A stretch of DNA of 64,000 nucleotides from Paragemmobacter kunshanensis (lineage in GTDB: Bacteria > Pseudomonadota > Alphaproteobacteria > Rhodobacterales > Rhodobacteraceae). This document shows, one piece after another, positions 62,819 through 64,000 of this stretch. How positions within the stretch are numbered: position 1 is the first letter of the stretch; the number at the start of each line of letters is the position of its first letter. The notes under the pieces are model-generated. The model saw only the letters and a list, made by a program, of their open reading frames with translations. It had not been told where the DNA came from and ran no database searches. Position numbers and translations under genes: made by a program. The DNA lies in NCBI RefSeq assembly GCF_011059185.1, contig NZ_JAALFE010000001.1, forward strand, positions 1-64,000, in the 5' to 3' direction.

Positions 62819-63288
62819 AGCGTCGGCTGACCGGCATAGCGCTGTTCGATGTCCCGGGCGATGGCCTGAAGGCGGGCGTCATACTTGCGCTGGACACGCC
62901 CCTTGGCCAGTTTCATCGACTGGATGAACAGCCGCGCCGCAAGGGTGCGGGGCCTGGTCTCGACCTGCATCAGCATCCGCGTCCGCCGCGCTGCCAGTTC
63001 CACAAGTTCGATGTTCAGCACCCCCTCGACCGAGGGGCCGTCGAAATCGACGGCAAGGAACTGGTCCGCCTCCAGCCGCGACAGCCGAACCTGCAACTGC
63101 CGCTCGCGCCCGCGCCAGGCAAAGCGCGCCTGCCATGTCATTCCCGGCCCGGGCAGCCGCAGCTTGTCGGTGCGGTGAACATCCGCGCCGCGGCGCATGG
63201 CGGAACGTTCCCACGCATCGAAATCCGACAGCGCCGCGAAAACGACGCCGAGAGGCGCCCCGATATCTGTCCGACCGCTAAGCTTCAT
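62815..63288 (-). CDS. SRPBCC-family (START-like) protein
   Basis: 157 aa. Start-fold pattern: GAPLGVVFAALSDFDAWERSA, strands with MTWQARFAWRGRERQLQVRLS, and a C-terminal helix (LFIQSMKLAKGRVQRKYDARLQ). Probably binds a lipid-like or coenzyme Q-type ligand; no catalytic motif. Convergent with pheA, stops overlapping by 4 nt. Confidence 0.7.
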   Translation of the reverse strand: MKLSGRTDIGAPLGVVFAALSDFDAWERSAMRRGADVHRTDKLRLPGPGMTWQARFAWRGRERQLQVRLSRLEADQFLAVDFDGPSVEGVLNIELVELAARRTRMLMQVETRPRTLAARLFIQSMKLAKGRVQRKYDARLQAIARDIEQRYAGQPTL

Positions 63289-63365
63289 TCCCGTCCCGAC
63301 CCGTCATGCCACCACCTACTCGACCAAATCCGGGGCAATGTTATGCCGCCCCGGCGATATGCCGA

Positions 63366-64000
63366 CTAATCAAGCCTGTCGGCAAGCCAGTTCGCAATCA
63401 GGAAATGCGCAATCGCGCCGGGTCTTGCGGGCCTGATGCGCGGATGCCGCCCTGCCATGACCGTGACCATCTCTTCGCGGCTCAGCCAGCAGGCATCTTC
63501 CAGTTCGGCCGGATCAAGCGTGATCTTTGCGCTCAGCGCCTCGGCCGCGCAGCCCAGCATCAGGCTTGCGGGAAAGGGCCAGGGCTGGCTGGCCAGATAG
63601 CGGACGGCCCCGATCCGCACGCCCGCCTCCTCCTGCACCTCGCGGCGGACGGCTGCCTCGATCGTCTCGCCGGGTTCGACGAAACCGGCCAGAAGCGAGA
63701 ACATCCCCTCGGGCCAGACGGCATTCCGCCCCAAAAGCACGCTGTTGCCACGCGTGACCAGCATGATCACCACCGGATCCGTGCGCGGGAAATGCGACGC
63801 AGCACAGGCTGGGCAGCGGCGCTGCCAGCCGCCTTCGGCCATGTCGGACGCCGCGCCGCAGGCCGAACAGAAGCCGTGGCTGCGGTGCCAGTGCAGCACG
63901 GCCTTGGCCGTGGCCGCCAGTTCCGCCTCACGCGGGGAAAGCCCGGTCATCACGGCCCGCAATTCGGCAAAGCAGAATTCGGGATCAAGCGCCGGATGGC
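63366..64000 (-). CDS. nudC: NAD(+) diphosphatase NudC (5' end beyond the window)
   Basis: At least 211 residues; the frame stays open to base 64,000. Zinc site CSACG...CPAC, then the Nudix box GFVEPGETIEAAVRREVQEEAG and the NudC-specific SQPWPFPASLMLG. Splits NADH/NAD and decaps NAD-capped RNA. The N-terminal domain lies partly outside the window. Confidence 0.92.
   Translation of the reverse strand, partial: HPALDPEFCFAELRAVMTGLSPREAELAATAKAVLHWHRSHGFCSACGAASDMAEGGWQRRCPACAASHFPRTDPVVIMLVTRGNSVLLGRNAVWPEGMFSLLAGFVEPGETIEAAVRREVQEEAGVRIGAVRYLASQPWPFPASLMLGCAAEALSAKITLDPAELEDACWLSREEMVTVMAGRHPRIRPARPGAIAHFLIANWLADRLD

Overview
The window is high-GC DNA from an alphaproteobacterium of the Rhodobacteraceae (Rhodobacter/Tabrizicola/Gemmobacter type). 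The evidence is the cbb3 oxidase locus ccoNOQP-ccoGHIS with FnrL and HemN/HemZ beside it, the membrane-anchored cytochrome c-y type protein, the fused SelD, and typical family gene neighbourhoods. It has two parts: an integrated phage-like element (1 to about 11,550) and core chromosome (about 11,554 to 64,000).

Phage-like element. A leftward operon of small, stop/start-overlapping genes (55..3847) runs off the left edge; no complete gene is visible in bases 1-54. Its first gene encodes a Cro-like protein, divergent from a CI-like repressor (3934..4269). Four copies of an operator TTGTCA-NN-TGGCAA lie in the switch and before the rightward operon (5199..9915). That operon is again almost fully stop/start coupled and ends with a tyrosine integrase. 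Between the integrase and an elongator tRNA-Met gene lies an AT-richer two-gene cassette, an unrecognised 171-aa protein and a membrane protein, in the position where phages carry accessory or defence genes. The tRNA has a mispaired acceptor stem, as expected if the element replaced its 3' end.

Core part 1 (11.7-30 kb): a lone hyuA-type hydantoinase; a selenium locus (FAD-dehydrogenase/SelD fusion, a divergent sigma-54 paralogue, tRNA 2-selenouridine synthase MnmH, then argE); a myo-inositol-dehydrogenase-like gene with an SDR; the conserved ybbP-ybbA/tesA divergent pair; an FAD-linked oxidase and an MFS transporter.

Core part 2 (30-64 kb): much of this is oxygen-linked physiology. It has haem synthesis genes for common steps (hemC, hemE), aerobic (hemF) and anaerobic (hemN) steps, the cbb3 oxidase and its assembly genes, a CcdA/thioredoxin pair between the two cco operons, a universal stress protein, fnrL, and a c-type cytochrome. 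Four FNR boxes (TTGAY-N4-RTCAA) lie before ccoG, between ccoN and usp, and between fnrL and hemN, so the regulon wiring can be read from the sequence. Other genes are clpS, a SPOR-tailed D,D-carboxypeptidase, an rsmC-like methyltransferase, a yejABEF peptide importer with a trailing glycosyltransferase, pheA and nudC (cut by the right edge).

Intergenic spaces of the core carry clusters of short perfect hairpins built around a TGACRCA core, arranged plus-oriented first and minus-oriented last, plus other palindromes that probably terminate convergent transcription. The best candidates for something undescribed are the two-gene cassette next to the integration site and this hairpin family.
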